NCBI GenBank assembly: GCA_025558075.1
Contig: JAHLKF010000002.1
Coordinates: 496,001-560,000, forward strand
Length of the DNA: 64,000 bases
Reading direction: 5' to 3'
Origin: Gaertneriomyces semiglobifer
Lineage: Eukaryota > Chytridiomycota > Chytridiomycetes > Spizellomycetales > Spizellomycetaceae
The notes beneath the pieces are model-generated. The model was not told the origin of the DNA. It worked only from the letters and a program-made list of their open reading frames with translations, and did not search any database. Shown one piece after another: positions 11,003-23,467 of the stretch; position 1 is the first letter of the stretch, and every line of letters starts with the position of its first letter. Position numbers and translations under genes: made by a program.

Positions 11003-12346
11003 TCAGTCAAACGGTAGTGGCCGAGGTCTGCTAGCTTGAGCCGCCGCGATAGCACTTGGCACACGAATCCCGCAACACTCGGGAAACTCCTGTCCAAATG
11101 CGTGGATGTGGCCTTCTCCACACGGGTCCTCCCCTTCCGCGGAATGCTCATGGCCTTGGCTTCCTTCAAATGCCAGAATGGAGCCAAATCGGAAATGTTG
11201 CATAATCGGTAGCTTGCCGAGTACTTCAGCCTTATACATCTTTACCATCCCGGTGGAAATCTTAGCCCAACTTTTCGCAGCACTAATATCATCCAGCATC
11301 GGGGAGTGCCACCGCAGCGACGCAGTTTTGACCTACCAACATGATGTTAGTCCGGAACATTTGACAAGAATACACCGCTACTAACGATAATCTTACCGAA
11401 TTGATGAACTTGATGCAAGCAAAGTACATGTAGTCTTTGGAGAATTCATCCACCATCTCTTGGTCGTGGATGGATTTTGGACGAAGGTGCTTATGGTCTG
11501 CCAGTTGAGAAGCCCCGAACAGGAATGGTAGGAAATGGTAATCGTCGAGGCCCCATACTCCATGCGAACCTGCTGGCTCGAGCCAATACACAAACTGCAG
11601 GCTTCGCATTACCGCAATGTATTTCCAGAAGACGTTGAGGACAAGGGCAGGATAATCCGCTGGTTGAATCAAACCTATTTTCTCGATGCACAACCTGCGC
11701 GAAAGAATTCAACGTCGGCCCGCTGGCAGATGCACAGCATGTCAACACTTACAGAAATGCAAGAAAATGCGCTTCATGTCCAGTCCCATAATCAATACGC
11801 TTGCGATCTCCGAAACTATGTTCCAAATATACCGCCAGTTCCTTGGCAGCAGCTTCATCATGGATCACTTCATTCGTGAGCGTTTCGGCATTCTGTTTCA
11901 GCATCAGTAGTCTGATAAATTATACTTTGATCCAGTTGCATTTCACGTACCTCCGCAAGCCTGTCATGCCAAGTTTGAAAGGCAGGGTTTCCAAATCTAG
12001 ACTTTGTGTTTTCAATGGGCGGGATGTCTTTCACCCAAGCATCCAGCTTGTCCAGCAAGGACAACAGTCTTTCGACAATCTGTCATGAGATCAGTTTATC
12101 AAGGTAAATACATGTCATACAAGCATTAAACTTATGATGAAAAGTAGCGCCCACCTCAGACTTGTTGGTTTCATCCCGAAGCTTCCGCCCTCTAACAGCG
12201 TCGCTCAATCGTTCAATGAAAGTCACAAGGTCATTGTACGTTCCGCTTGCTTCAAATTGTTGCAAGTCTTCCTTAGTGAGGATTGCTCGTACGGGAAGAC
12301 GGAAATCGTGCGACGCATCCGTATCGGTAAGCGCAGGATCGACCAT
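11003..12346 (-). CDS. PTPA: Serine/threonine phosphatase 2A activator PTPA (RRD family)
   Basis: PTPA is a peptidyl-prolyl isomerase-like activator that helps assemble active PP2A. Five exons, transcribed from the right: 12155-12346, 11951-12079, 11753-11892, 11397-11694 and 11003-11332; all phases close to give 362 residues. Diagnostic strings include [79 protein letters not shown] and [19 protein letters not shown], nearly the whole PTPA core. After this core about 45 residues rich in E, G and H form a lineage-specific tail. The ATG at 12344-12346 starts [10 protein letters not shown]. It is divergent from the E2 gene with only 147 bases between the starts. Confidence 0.94.
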
Positions 12347-12493
12347 TTTCTAGGAATGTATGCAGATCTCGACGTAGCGAGGACAAAAACGCGCGAAGTA
12401 CCAACACTCGATCAAAACAGCAGAGGCTGACTTCAACGCAACGGTCGAACCAACTGAAACTGGTAGGACCCGAAATACGAATAGTCGGAGAGA

Positions 12494-13226
<733 letters not shown>

Positions 13227-13378
13227 ATGCGTAGCATTGGCGCTATTATTAAGTATTCTTGTGCATACGATGTGTACATACGATTGTCTGTTGCGGCGTT
13301 GGAGGCCGGCCATTGGGGATGGATGTTGCAGCAGGGGTCAAATAAATAAACAGCACTAGCGGTGCTAACGCTCGAAAC

Positions 13379-16109
13379 TTATGCGTCGATGTCCATCCCA
13401 TCTGCATTGTCTTCTTCTTCATCGTCTTCATTCGGGTCGACCGTACCATTCACGGTGGCCCGCGTGGCCTTTTCCTCGTTCATCTTCATAACGGCCCGCA
13501 TTCGTTCTGCAAAGGACATGGATTCCAAATCCATTGATTCGCCCCTTGCTTCCTGCATGTCACCGTTCGGTGACATCTCATCATCCACATCCGCTTCCAC
13601 CTCCTCATCTTCGTCTTCGTCATCCTGACCGGCTTCACCGTCGTCGCCCAATATCCATCCCAGAACATTGCCAACGCCACCAACTCGCTTCACTACCCCC
13701 TCGTATCGTTCAACGTATGCAATAAGCGCCTGTGTCATCTTTTTATCCTTTTCCAGAACCCCTTCAACCTTGAGAGGAATGTGAGTGAAGAGGAGATGTA
13801 GAACCCGCAAAGCGAGAGACGTAGAACGCGTCGGTAGAAGGAGCGAGATGTGATTGAGGAGCTGGGTGAGTTCTTGCGTGTTGAGTTGATGTAGAAGCGG
13901 CACAAGGGTTTCGGATGGAGTGGCGTCTTTTGACAAGTACGTCTCGAGAGACTCAAGTGACACTGGGTTGAGAATTTGAGAAATAATGTCCAGTGTCTTC
14001 TTCGGGTGGTTCAAGCGAAGGGTGATGCGGAGGGCAGGGAGGTATGAAGATGTCGCAAGGTGGTTCGAGAGCGCTTGTTGTCTGGAAGGTAATTTTGTTA
14101 ATTGCTCAGTACTTCGCAAATCAACGGGACGCTACTCACAATTCGATTTCTTGCTCTACTTCCTTTTGTTTCTCCGCTTCTACTTCCCGCGTGGCGTCCT
14201 TCCACAGAACAACTTTCCCATCACCACTTCCAGTCGCACATATCTCTTCATTTTTTGTAACCGCCAGTCCCCATACCCGATCTTCGTGCTCGTCACCAGT
14301 GAAGGCACATTCTCCCGTTCGGACAGTCCACAATTTCATCAAGCCATCTGAAGATGTACTTAGCAATTGGGTCCCGAAAGAACAAAATCGGAGTTGGAGG
14401 ATTGAGTTTAAATGTCCCTCTAACGTCTTCAATGGCGCGAAAGTGGACAGAGACCAGAGTTTGATTGTCTTATCCGTAGATGCAGTGGCAAGAATTTGAT
14501 CCACTGGGGAAAACCTTACACACCAAATTCCTCGCTTGTGTCCTTTGAAAGTACCGAGATGTTGCCCGTCTATAGTAAACAGTTTAGCAGTCTTGTCGAG
14601 GGAACCAGATGCAATCAGCTTGTCATTTGGTGAAATGGTTAAAGATTGAACATCTTTGTCATGAGCGAGGAAAGTTAGGCGAGCTTTGAGCTTGATAGGC
14701 TCGGTTGGTGCAGAAGATGTGGTTTCAGGAATATCCCAAACTTTGACGGTTCGATCCAAAGATCCCGTAACGAACCAGCTCGACGATTTCATCGGCCATG
14801 CTACGGTCGACACAGGCTCGGTATGTCCAGCGGCTGTACCCAGAAGCTGCACAGCACTGTACGTTTCTGAATCTTCAGGGGGTGTGGGGTTAAACTTCCA
14901 GACGTTCGCAAGACGATCTCTGCCACCCGTGGCGACAAGATCGCCATTTGTTGAGCCCGCAACACTCATGATGATTTCCGAATGTCCGTAGCAAATTTCA
15001 CAATTCATGGTATCAAGATCGTATACACGAAGCTGCTCAGTGTTTGAAACCACCGCCAAGTGCTTTTCGTTGGGACCCACGAAGGTAACATCGAGTACCT
15101 CCTGATTATAACCAGCAATCTGCCGAGTTCGGATAAGGTGCTTATCAGAAAGGGTGTGAAAGATGATGTTCTGATCGCTGGTAATGGCAACGAGTTGGAT
15201 GGAGGCAGCCAGGAAGATAGTCGATGTGATCATGTGCTTGGTGGATGGTTCGGCAGCTTGAGCGTACAAGCATTTTGAGTTCAGTAGGTCCCAAATGCGG
15301 ATGATCCCCTTCTCGCCGGCAGTATATATGCAGATACTGTTCTCGTGCAACTCGTCGGGAAAGTTCTCTCGCGCTACGCTTGGCGGTAAGATGCCTACGG
15401 TCTCCAGGCCTTCGTACACCGGCAATGTAAGATGCGATTCCATTGTGGAAAGCGACCACAGCATCGCCACTTTATCTCGTCCGCAACTTACCAGCCACTT
15501 CCCGTCTTCGGTTGTCACCATTTCTCTCACAACGCTCACATGCCCTTCAAGAACTGCTTTCGGTCTCGATTCTAGTAAATCCCAAATCCTAATGGTTGTG
15601 TCTTCACTTCCACTGAGAACCCAAAATCGCTCGTTTCCGTTCTCGTCTTCATCGTGGAACACCTTGACACAGCTCACAACACCACCATGGCCGGGAAACC
15701 TATGCGTACAAAATCCTCCATTGACATCCCATACCGTCACAACTCCATCGGCTGCACCGCAGGCAACCATGCCGTCTTTGGTGTCCATTGACACCACCAC
15801 ACCCTCACCCAACTTCCATCTTCTCTGAATCTCCCCGGTGCTAGCATCCCATACAATTGCCAAACCGCCTCGACTTGCACTGATTACTCGCTTCCCATCC
15901 TCACTAATTGCAAAAGAAGTGATGACATCGTTTTCGCCCTCGAGCTTTAATGACAATTGGCCGGTGGAAAGTTGCGTTATGTAAATGTCTTCACCGCATA
16001 CTGTAAGGAGTTGGGATGCATCGGGGGACACACAGACTTGGCCACCGGTGTAGATTGACTCTATTGTGCCTGTCGCCTTGAATATCGACTTGAATTGAAG
16101 CTTACTCAT
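13379..16109 (-). CDS. UTP13: UTP13/TBL3, WD40 subunit of the U3 small-subunit processome
   Basis: The 890-residue protein has exons 14140-16109 and 13379-14081, separated by a 58-nt intron. UTP13 belongs to the UTP-B module acting on 35S pre-rRNA in the nucleolus. The first exon encodes about a dozen WD40 repeats as tandem propellers, with WD dipeptides such as VLSGSEDTTIRIWDL, VTGSLDRTVKVWDI and STDKTIKLWSL. After the intron comes the helical Utp13 C-terminal domain (QQALSNHLATSSYLPALRIT onward), then an acidic tail rich in D and E. Start ATG is at 16107-16109 (MSKLQFKSIF). The C-terminal exon settles UTP13 over generic WD40 proteins. The gene is convergent with the E2 gene. Confidence 0.92.
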
Positions 16110-16480
16110 TGTGTTTGGCAAATACGTTCGGGAAAGCGCTTTTTCGCAGGAGAAACCACTCGTGTTCTCCGTCTTCCAAAGGCGGTACTCTTCTTACTAC
16201 GAGAACTCCTTTCGTTTCTTTGTCCCCTTCTCTTCTGATAAGCGGTCATTCAGCGCTTTCCAGTCGTACACAGCTCTCGTTCTCAGGTAAGTTCGTCGAC
16301 CATTTTTGTCAAAAACAAAAATCATTGCTACTTTGTTACTTAGCGATAACTGGGCAGCGCGGTCCCGCGACTGAAACAATTCTGCCAACAAACAACCAAC
16401 CAACGAAGAACACAACACATTGAACACGCACACACACACAAACGGACAGACGGACGCACATGCAACATTTAGTCTGTTCA
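16110..16480. other. Intergenic region UTP13 / METTL26
   Basis: About 370 bases upstream of UTP13 and downstream of the methyltransferase gene. It includes a short CA repeat around 16426-16440. An apparent frame at 16197-16481 has no recognisable product. It presumably holds the UTP13 promoter. Confidence 0.5.
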
Positions 16481-17312
16481 TTAAGCCTTGTCAGTGAGCC
16501 TAAAGACAAGGATGAAATTGTTGGCGGGCATGTCGACGATCTTCTCCAGTGCTAACCCATGCTTTTCAAACTCGCCACCGACATCGGCAATATCTCTTAG
16601 ACCCCACTCAGAGTTTCGCTCGCGCAGGCTCTTATCAAAGTCTCTGTTACTTTCGGTTGTAAAGGCACCATCACGCTTGAATGGGCCGTAGAGAATGAGC
16701 TTGCCAGTGCGCTTTGAGAGCACCTCAGGTAAATGCTTCGCCAAACGTAGCGTGATGCCCCACGACGATATATGAAGCAGGTTTCCTGCGTAAACAAGGT
16801 CAAATGGGCCGGTGCGCTCAACTGAAGTATGAAGATTGCTCCAGTCAGAATCAGAGGTCACGTTCAGCGTCAAGGGGGGTGAAATGTTGGGATGATCTTG
16901 GGCGTACGACTGAATGGATGTATGGAGGAGTGGATCAGATAACTCGGATGGCTGAAATTGGACGGAAGGAAAAGTGGTTGCCCAGTGGGAGATGTGCTGG
17001 CCAGATCCGGATGCGATCTCGAGCACTACAATACATATGGGGCGCAGCAGTCGGAATGGGCCTTCCAGTTTGAAAGCAACTGCAAGGACGTAGGTACGTA
17101 CCACGGCTAGCCTGGTTCAAGTATGGCGACAGTACATCAAGGATGGGTGCTTTGTTGCGCTCTGCAGCGGCGTACACAACACGTCCAGCCTGTTTGCTCT
17201 CGTCAAACGCCATGTTATGCGTGGGTAGGGAAGCCATTCTGCGACAGCCCCCAAAATAAGCCAATGATAGTGTTCTTACAGAGGCCCTTGCTCTGATAGT
17301 GGCTACTGGCAT
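16481..17312 (-). CDS. METTL26: METTL26-type SAM-dependent methyltransferase (DUF938)
   Basis: Exons 17102-17312 and 16481-17025 give 251 residues. The family has the class I methyltransferase fold; its substrate is unknown to me. The first exon carries the family-typical AAAERNKAPILDVL. After the intron comes the SAM-binding VLEIASGSGQHISHWA motif, then FQPSELSD, PFDLVYAGNLLHIS, LILYGPFKRDGAFTTESN and NSEWGLRDI. The ATG at 17310-17312 adds about 25 residues rich in R, A, S and T without acids, resembling a mitochondrial presequence. An internal ATG at 17235-17237 (MASLPTHNM) would give the usual shorter form. It is divergent from the SET-domain gene, 174 bases away. Confidence 0.87.
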
Positions 17313-17486
17313 TGGAGTTCGGAATCGATACTGTAGTCAACTCTTTAAATGTTGCATGGCCTCGCAACATCTTCAACATGGACATATCGATAAAGCCATT
17401 CGCATTGCGCGACGGAATCCAAAAAAGTTGCTGCTGGAGTTTACTTGTGCTAATGAAGAAAATGGAACTTGATTGAACAGTGGAGC

Positions 17487-19082
17487 ATGACGACGACCAG
17501 GTTTCAAGAAGCCGTCGACGTCCGACCCGTCATAGAGGGCGAGGAGGAGTGGGAAAGTGATTCTGAAGCGACCACGGAGGATACTCCGTTTGGCCAGTAC
17601 CTCAGTAGTTTCCCACAAGTAAACGTGGTAGAGCATCCTCACCCCTCCCGAAATGACCGGGTTCTTGTTGCCGCTCGGCCGTTTTCAATAGGGGAGGTCA
17701 TTCTCACAGAGGCCGCTCTATTACATACAGTACACTCCGTTTGTAAGGAGTACCCTTCCAACGCCTTCCAGTCAGAACTTCCTTTGGACTTTGAGATCCT
17801 CTGCTATGAGTTTATCCGACGAAGAGTGGAAGCGTCTGTCAAGTCGGACGTGGAAGAATTGGATCGTTTGGAGTTGGTGTGGGACTTGAGTGCAGATGGC
17901 ATACTTTCTTCCATTGCGATGGAAACCGATCCGGAACGATTGAACGTATACCTACGCGACATAAAAGGATTTCTGAAAACCATCAGAAAACAACTACCGA
18001 AACCGCTGCATACCTATTTGCCGACCAGCGATGAACTTCTGGAACTGCTCGGAATCATCGAAACGAATAATCATTCAGAAATGATTCAGGAAGAGTCTAC
18101 CGTTCAGCGCGAACGTGATGACACATGCTGCGATGAGCACTGTGGCCTATATCTTATTGCCTCAATGATGGAGCATTCCTGCTCTCCAAACGCTATTACA
18201 CAATTGGATCCGACCAGCGACAGAATCACCCTCATTGCCACTAAGCCAATTACTGCAGGAGACCACATTACAATATCTTATGCGGATTTGGAGTACGTAC
18301 CACGACATGAGCGAGAAGCCAAATTGCGACGGCGAGGGTTTGTGTGTAGATGTTCTATATGTGAAGCCCCCGATGCCTGTCAAGCCATCCATTGTCAGGC
18401 CCCGGAATGTAGAGGTGTGGTAACGCCTATGCACGATTTTGATGGCGGCACGGACATCATGAAGTGTACCACGTGCGCGAAAAGTGGATCGCAGGTATAT
18501 CCAGATACGATATCAGGCGACGACCTCGTGGCGGCTGCTTCAAGATTGCTTCATCACCTCGACGCATATTTCAACAACAATAATTCGCTCCTTACATCAC
18601 CTTCGCTTCCTTTACTATCCAATCTCGTGGCAGATCTCGTGTGCCCGCTTGAGCCTTTAACGACTTACCATTACGTTATACATCGGCTGGTCAGTGTCCT
18701 AATAGATCCCACCCACGATCATGACACAGAACAAGTGACAAATGCTGAAGGCCTCAACCGCCTTGCTGAGTTACAGGCATCATTGAGCAATGAACACAAG
18801 TTATACCTGTCCCTACTGTACGCCGGGCAAGCACTTCATGTCGCCCTCCAGTCGGATCCCAGAGCAGTCAGTTCGAGAAACGATGGGCACGCGCCCGCCA
18901 CCGAACTGCTACGACACGCATTTATGCTCATCAGCGAGTGTGCTTCTCATATCAGCAGGAAGCGAAAACGGGATGAGAATGGTAAAGTGGCGAAGTTAGA
19001 GTATGAGACACTGGCGTGTTGGGCAACCGAACAAGATGAGTGGATAACAAGGATGTGCAAAGGTCAGCTTCAGACGAAGTAA
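17487..19082 (+). CDS. SET-domain protein, SMYD/SET5-like
   Basis: A single-exon 531-residue protein with a split SET domain, probably a lysine methyltransferase. The N-terminal SET part is DRVLVAARPFSIGEVILTEA, followed by a helical insertion rather than a recognisable MYND finger. The core returns with MEHSCSPNAI (the NHSCxPN SAM-binding motif), IATKPITAGDHITISYADL and a cysteine-rich post-SET segment with RRGFVCRCSIC and further CxxC pairs up to about residue 330. The C-terminal 200 residues are helical, without a clear TPR. I chose the first in-frame ATG at 17487 (MTTTRFQEA); an upstream TTG is not credible. Substrate is unknown. Confidence 0.85.
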   Translation: MTTTRFQEAVDVRPVIEGEEEWESDSEATTEDTPFGQYLSSFPQVNVVEHPHPSRNDRVLVAARPFSIGEVILTEAALLHTVHSVCKEYPSNAFQSELPLDFEILCYEFIRRRVEASVKSDVEELDRLELVWDLSADGILSSIAMETDPERLNVYLRDIKGFLKTIRKQLPKPLHTYLPTSDELLELLGIIETNNHSEMIQEESTVQRERDDTCCDEHCGLYLIASMMEHSCSPNAITQLDPTSDRITLIATKPITAGDHITISYADLEYVPRHEREAKLRRRGFVCRCSICEAPDACQAIHCQAPECRGVVTPMHDFDGGTDIMKCTTCAKSGSQVYPDTISGDDLVAAASRLLHHLDAYFNNNNSLLTSPSLPLLSNLVADLVCPLEPLTTYHYVIHRLVSVLIDPTHDHDTEQVTNAEGLNRLAELQASLSNEHKLYLSLLYAGQALHVALQSDPRAVSSRNDGHAPATELLRHAFMLISECASHISRKRKRDENGKVAKLEYETLACWATEQDEWITRMCKGQLQTK

Positions 19083-19337
19083 ACCATTTCATGACGATCG
19101 CAACGAATGCATGGTCACTATGTTTATACTCGAAAAGGAAACCCTTATTTAAATGCTTGGTAGATTAGATTTTGAAGCATAAACTGTATTCTCGCAAAAC
19201 GAAGTCGTGAACTTTGCAGCTCCCAGGTTGTGTCAAAGACCAAGTTCTCTGGGTCTTTCAAGTAGCAACAAGTTACCACAACATGCAGCACACTGCATAG
19301 ACAGTTGAGTGTAGAAGCATATGCCTCGTATTCTACG

Positions 19338-21244
19338 TCAAGACGTCTTTCCTTTGATCATCTTCCAAGAAGCCCTTAAATTTTTGAGTAATCCATGTCG
19401 TTCAGTTGTGTACCTACGTCGAAGGTGAAGGGACCAAAGTCAATGCTATCCCAAACCGAGCTGATGAACACTTTGTACTTACATTAGCGTGAGGACCAGC
19501 ACTCCGCACGCCCCACCTATGGCCACATGAGAAAGGCATTCTTTCCAACCGTGCCATCCCAAATGATGTAAACTCCACTTTGTAACCACATACGCCACAA
19601 CCAAACCTCCATAAAGCCTTCTATCTCCAGGCACAAGACGGAGTATTTGCAATCCATTGCTCTCCACGCCCAAATTCTCATAAAAATGCCTGACAAACCA
19701 CAATCCAAAAAGAGCTCTCATCCCCAAATTCGAACAATTAGCAACAATCAACGCTTCTGTCCCACCTAACAGGGGACTCCCGACATAAGCCACGCCGGTG
19801 AACACGCCCGAACAAATGACAAGCCATAAACTTTGTCGCCTAAGCACATTACCATCTGCCACCCCTTGGACAAATGCCTCAAGTATTCCATTGAGTCCCA
19901 TAATGGGAACGTAAACACAATAGAGAGATAATGATGCAACAAGCTGTGGTGTCGTTTTGCGGGCGCCGAAGAGTAGTAATAGAATGACGGGTGTGTAATT
20001 TGGCGCCAGAAATATAAATAGAGATCCAAGAAGCATATGCAGTTGAAGTAGAAGGGTTAACAGACTGAGAGATAGTGTAATCGAGTCACGGTGCGATGGT
20101 GATTTTGTGGTTGATAGAGAGATGGACGAGAGTGTTCGTGAAAAATACGCACGCGCGGTTTCTTCAAGTGGCTGAAAGAGGATGCGAGCAATCAATGATC
20201 CTGTGTCTTGGGTAAGTTTATGCCAATTCGAGAAGGAAGAGCGGTATGCATGAGCTAACCGAGATCAGAAACCATCTTGTAGGCGCCTTTCTCATCACTT
20301 GACCGGCCCATCCAAAGCAGCAAGATGCGATCACCTTCGGTCAAGAGGTACTTTAAAGCGGATTGAGTAGTGAAACCGCCTGCAACCAAAAGCGCCGCCT
20401 TGTCAAAGTACGTCGCTTTTGCCTTCCCGTCATCCAAGCTGCTGTCCACACGCCTGATCATCAAGGCATTTGATAACGATCCTCCTTCCGGACAAACTTT
20501 TTTCCAAACTTCGGGTTTGCTGAGCATCCAAAGATAACCAAGCACTAGGATTCCCGCATATGCCACCTGACCCCAAGCATACACCTCTGCACCTCTCACG
20601 TCTTTCTCTCCATCTGTTCCAGGGATGTATCCCGAAAGCGTCATTGTGACTGCAATCATGCACTTGATCATCAAAGCGGCTCCTTCAACTCTAGCTCGCA
20701 CGTCATATAGAAGAGCTGATTGCACAAGAACATACATCGGTTCACTGAGCAATTCAATTACAGCGGCGATCAAGTATAAGGAGAGAGCCCATGTCGGTCT
20801 AGACGGCGACGCAAAGTGTTCATTGTAGGTAAGGAATAAGTAGGCAAGTAGTACGCCAGCAAAAATGGGGATATAAGATAAGTTGACTAGCTTCTGACGA
20901 TGCCGCTTCGCTTTCCAAGTTGATATCCGATCTTGGCTGTCGTCCTTTTGCAACCTTTCTGCCTCTGTAACTTCCACAGCATCGTCTTTTAATCCTCTCA
21001 ACAAAGCCATCCTGAGATTCTCTCGGCTCAAAAATAAGACGGATCCGGAGAGGAGTTCAAGGTCTGAAGCAATGCCCACAGTGCGTATCGAGGCCACTCG
21101 CTGAACAACATTGTTAAGGGAAAAGGTAGCTAATCGGGAACAGAGTTGGAGGACGAGCATATATCCTGCACCCCTCACGCTGGAGAAGAGGGCAGTGTGT
21201 GCGCCATTTCGCGGGGGTGGTGGTGTTGGTGGACGAGGGGACAT
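19338..21244 (-). CDS. RFT1: RFT1, ER lipid-linked oligosaccharide translocation protein
   Basis: RFT1 is a polytopic ER protein required for Man5GlcNAc2-PP-dolichol to reach the lumen in N-glycosylation. Exons 20260-21244, 19483-20200 and 19338-19413 give 592 residues. Family features are LVLQLCSRLATFSLNNVVQR near the start, VLFLSRENLRMALLRG, a block of hydrophobic helices, FTTQSALKYLLTEGDRILLL, GAYKMVSDLGSLIARILFQP, LNGILEAFVQG and LGMRALFGL. The second exon appears to end in a stop at 19479, but that TAA lies inside a GTAAGT donor. Splicing to 19413 restores a basic 24-residue end (YTTERHGLLKNLRASWKM...), as expected for the family. Start ATG at 21242-21244 begins MSPRPPTPPPP. Confidence 0.91.
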
Positions 21245-21371
21245 GGCGCGACTCCTCGAATTCTGGTTCTTTAAGGCCAAAGGATTTTCTTCTCCATGTC
21301 AAGCGTCCCCGGCGCCTCAACCTCTTCTGCAATTCAGTTCAGGGAAACCTCCATCGTAATGGATATGAGAG

Positions 21372-21378
21372 TATATAA
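21372..21378 (+). promoter_or_regulatory. TATA-like element in RFT1 / uS3m divergent promoter
   Basis: TATATAA lies roughly midway (about 130 bases) between the divergent start codons of RFT1 and uS3m. Whether it acts, and for which gene, cannot be told from sequence. Confidence 0.3.
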
Positions 21379-21508
21379 GAGTATGTGTGAACGAGCTGGT
21401 CCATGACAAGCGAGACAAGCGACGATCCGCGTTTTGTTTTTGACCTGCGTAGCGACAGACAAACCGCCGCCCACAAAAAGTTGGAAAGGACAGACACTAC
21501 AGACCACC

Positions 21509-22089
21509 ATGTCGCACCTATACAGAGAGCTTATTCGGGAACTGGGAAAGGTGACTGCATGGGCACCAAGGGTATGTGTCGTCGCAGTTGAGGTCACCTG
21601 CCTGTATTTACAGCGCCTAACCGACGGGATTTTTGAAATGCTTAGGGTAAAGCTCCAAAACTCTTCAACTACCACAAATATGTCGCAACACCTTATACAA
21701 AAGTTCAAGAATCATCATTCGAATCAATCAAGCAGATCCCCCTACGAGCAAAATCAGAACAGTATGCCGCATCGGGCCGGCTAGCAGCGAATCACGAAGA
21801 GCTTGAACAATCTACCATTCTCCGTGACATTCCGCTGCCTGCTGTACTGATGAAGCATATACACCAACCCTCACCGACCCTAAGTCAAGGAAAGTCTTTG
21901 GGAAAAATTACGGGTTTCAGAATCGAGGTGACAGGTCGGAGAGGTACCAGATCTTCAACTCAGAGATTGGCCTACGGAAGACTGGGAACTGGAGATATCG
22001 GTGGATCAACCGTCGACTTTGCACGCTCGCTCTATGTTCACAAAAAAGGTGTTACAGGTGTCAAGGTCTGGATTGGTTATGGTCGCTAA
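21509..22089 (+). CDS. Mitochondrial small-subunit ribosomal protein uS3m, nuclear-encoded
   Basis: Exons 21509-21571 and 21646-22089 give a basic 168-residue protein. The C-terminal half carries the uS3 C-terminal-domain pattern: GKITGFRIEVTGRRGTRSS, then AYGRLGTGDIGGSTVDFARS and the terminal GVTGVKVWIGYGR. uS3 helps form the mRNA entry channel of the small subunit. The N-terminal part is short and lacks a clear KH domain, fitting the reduced mitochondrial form. The second exon is open throughout from the CTTAG acceptor at 21645. In many fungi the counterpart (rps3/VAR1) is encoded in mtDNA, so a nuclear copy is notable. It is convergent with the MTRFR-like gene. Confidence 0.8.
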
Positions 22090-22307
22090 GCTATGCTCAC
22101 TTCGTGGGTTCTTATAGCCACGGTAGCTGTAAATACGTACACATCCTAATAAAGCAGCTGAAGCATACGGATCAGACGTCTTCCCCTTCGCTTCAAATAA
22201 ACCGGCTAGCCACCGGGAGCGTTTATGTAACAGCGACGAAACGTACGATCCTCCTCGTACAGTCTCTGACACTTGGCGATGATATAACAGGGATCGGCTG
22301 CGCTGGG

Positions 22308-23067
22308 TCAGGTGGTCCTATCCGTAGGCGACTGCGATGCTAGCGGAGACGGGTCTTTCGGATCTCGTAGAGATTCTAACTCGTTGAGTACAGGACCATC
22401 GCCCTCTGTGGTCGCCCCGTCATCACCATTCTCTAATTCCGCAGGCGAACCATACTTCTTTTTAGCTCGCTGCGCTTGTTTCGCTTTTCTCTTCTGTTGC
22501 TTCGCTATCTGTTGCTGCTTGCGAGAGAGATCGCCATTGATCAATTCGTCCAGCTTGAGTTTTAGAAGCTTCCTGGCCTCCTTCCGGTTAGCCGCGAGCT
22601 CTCGAAAGCGTTGGGACTGAGGGTGTTGAGAGACGATTAGTGCACCATCCTCCGCCTTGGTATATAAGACACATCAACAAATCTACCTCAGCTGTTATGC
22701 CTGTCGGGATATGCTTGAGCTGAACTCTATGTCGGCATTTGTTAATCTTTTGGCCCCCAGGACCTGATCCTTTCACGAATGACTCTTCCAGATCGGTTTC
22801 CAAAAGAATGACAGGTTCCTTGATTCTATCTCTTGGCTTCTTGGCGATTGGGACGTCCTTAGGGGTACCAAGTGGTACTGGTTCCTCTACTTTGGTGTCA
22901 ATTTCATCGACATCTGCCGTCTCTGCAGTGTTTCGTGCCGTCGGTGCATGCAGTGGTTGTTGACACCATCGCAAAGCTACTGGATGGGGAATGGCTTTGA
23001 ATGGCGGGCGCTGTAATTGTATAGGAAGCCGAAGCAAGCGGCCAAGCGGCAGTGGCCAACTTCGCAT
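22308..23067 (-). CDS. MTRFR: MTRFR (C12orf65)-like mitochondrial peptide-release-factor paralogue
   Basis: Exons 22687-23067 and 22308-22616 give 229 residues. The N-terminal 60 residues are rich in R, L and P without early acids, consistent with mitochondrial import. A class-I release-factor catalytic loop, [11 protein letters not shown], lies near residue 97, followed by [14 protein letters not shown]. After the intron comes [25 protein letters not shown] and a long lysine/glutamine-rich helix. The GGQ loop and absence of codon-recognition domains match proteins that rescue stalled mitoribosomes. The last about 40 residues are acidic and proline/serine-rich, without a counterpart I recognise. 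It lies 400 bases downstream of DAW1 in the same orientation. Confidence 0.87.
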
Positions 23068-23467
23068 TAGAGGCGGATATGACTGTATTGGGATTTCTGC
23101 GATTGATATTTTGGGGGTAACACTGACTACAACGTTATTACACTGTTAAGGAAACATACATGATCCTGACATTCTCCGACGTGCGAACGCTGAAAATTAG
23201 ACTCATATGTAGTCCCAGACAGTACGAGATAAGCAGTGCGGAGGCCTTCGCCGACTAACGAGCAGCCAAGTAATTACTGATGGATGAGTACAGGCGTTTG
23301 CGATTCCGGACGCCATTGCACACGGAAGAGCGCTCACAGGAGCGGGATGAACAGTTGCCATGCGCTGCTCACTTATTCCCATGCTCGCCTCACCGATTTT
23401 CCAACGGACCGATTGTATGCCCAAAACAACGCGTTATGTACATGCGGGGCCACAAATTCGGTAGCTC
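23068..23467. other. Spacer between DAW1 and the MTRFR-like gene
   Basis: About 400 bases downstream of DAW1 and upstream of the MTRFR-like gene, both on the minus strand. Open frames here (for example 23203-23424) are short and unrecognised. I see no RNA gene or repeat. Confidence 0.5.
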
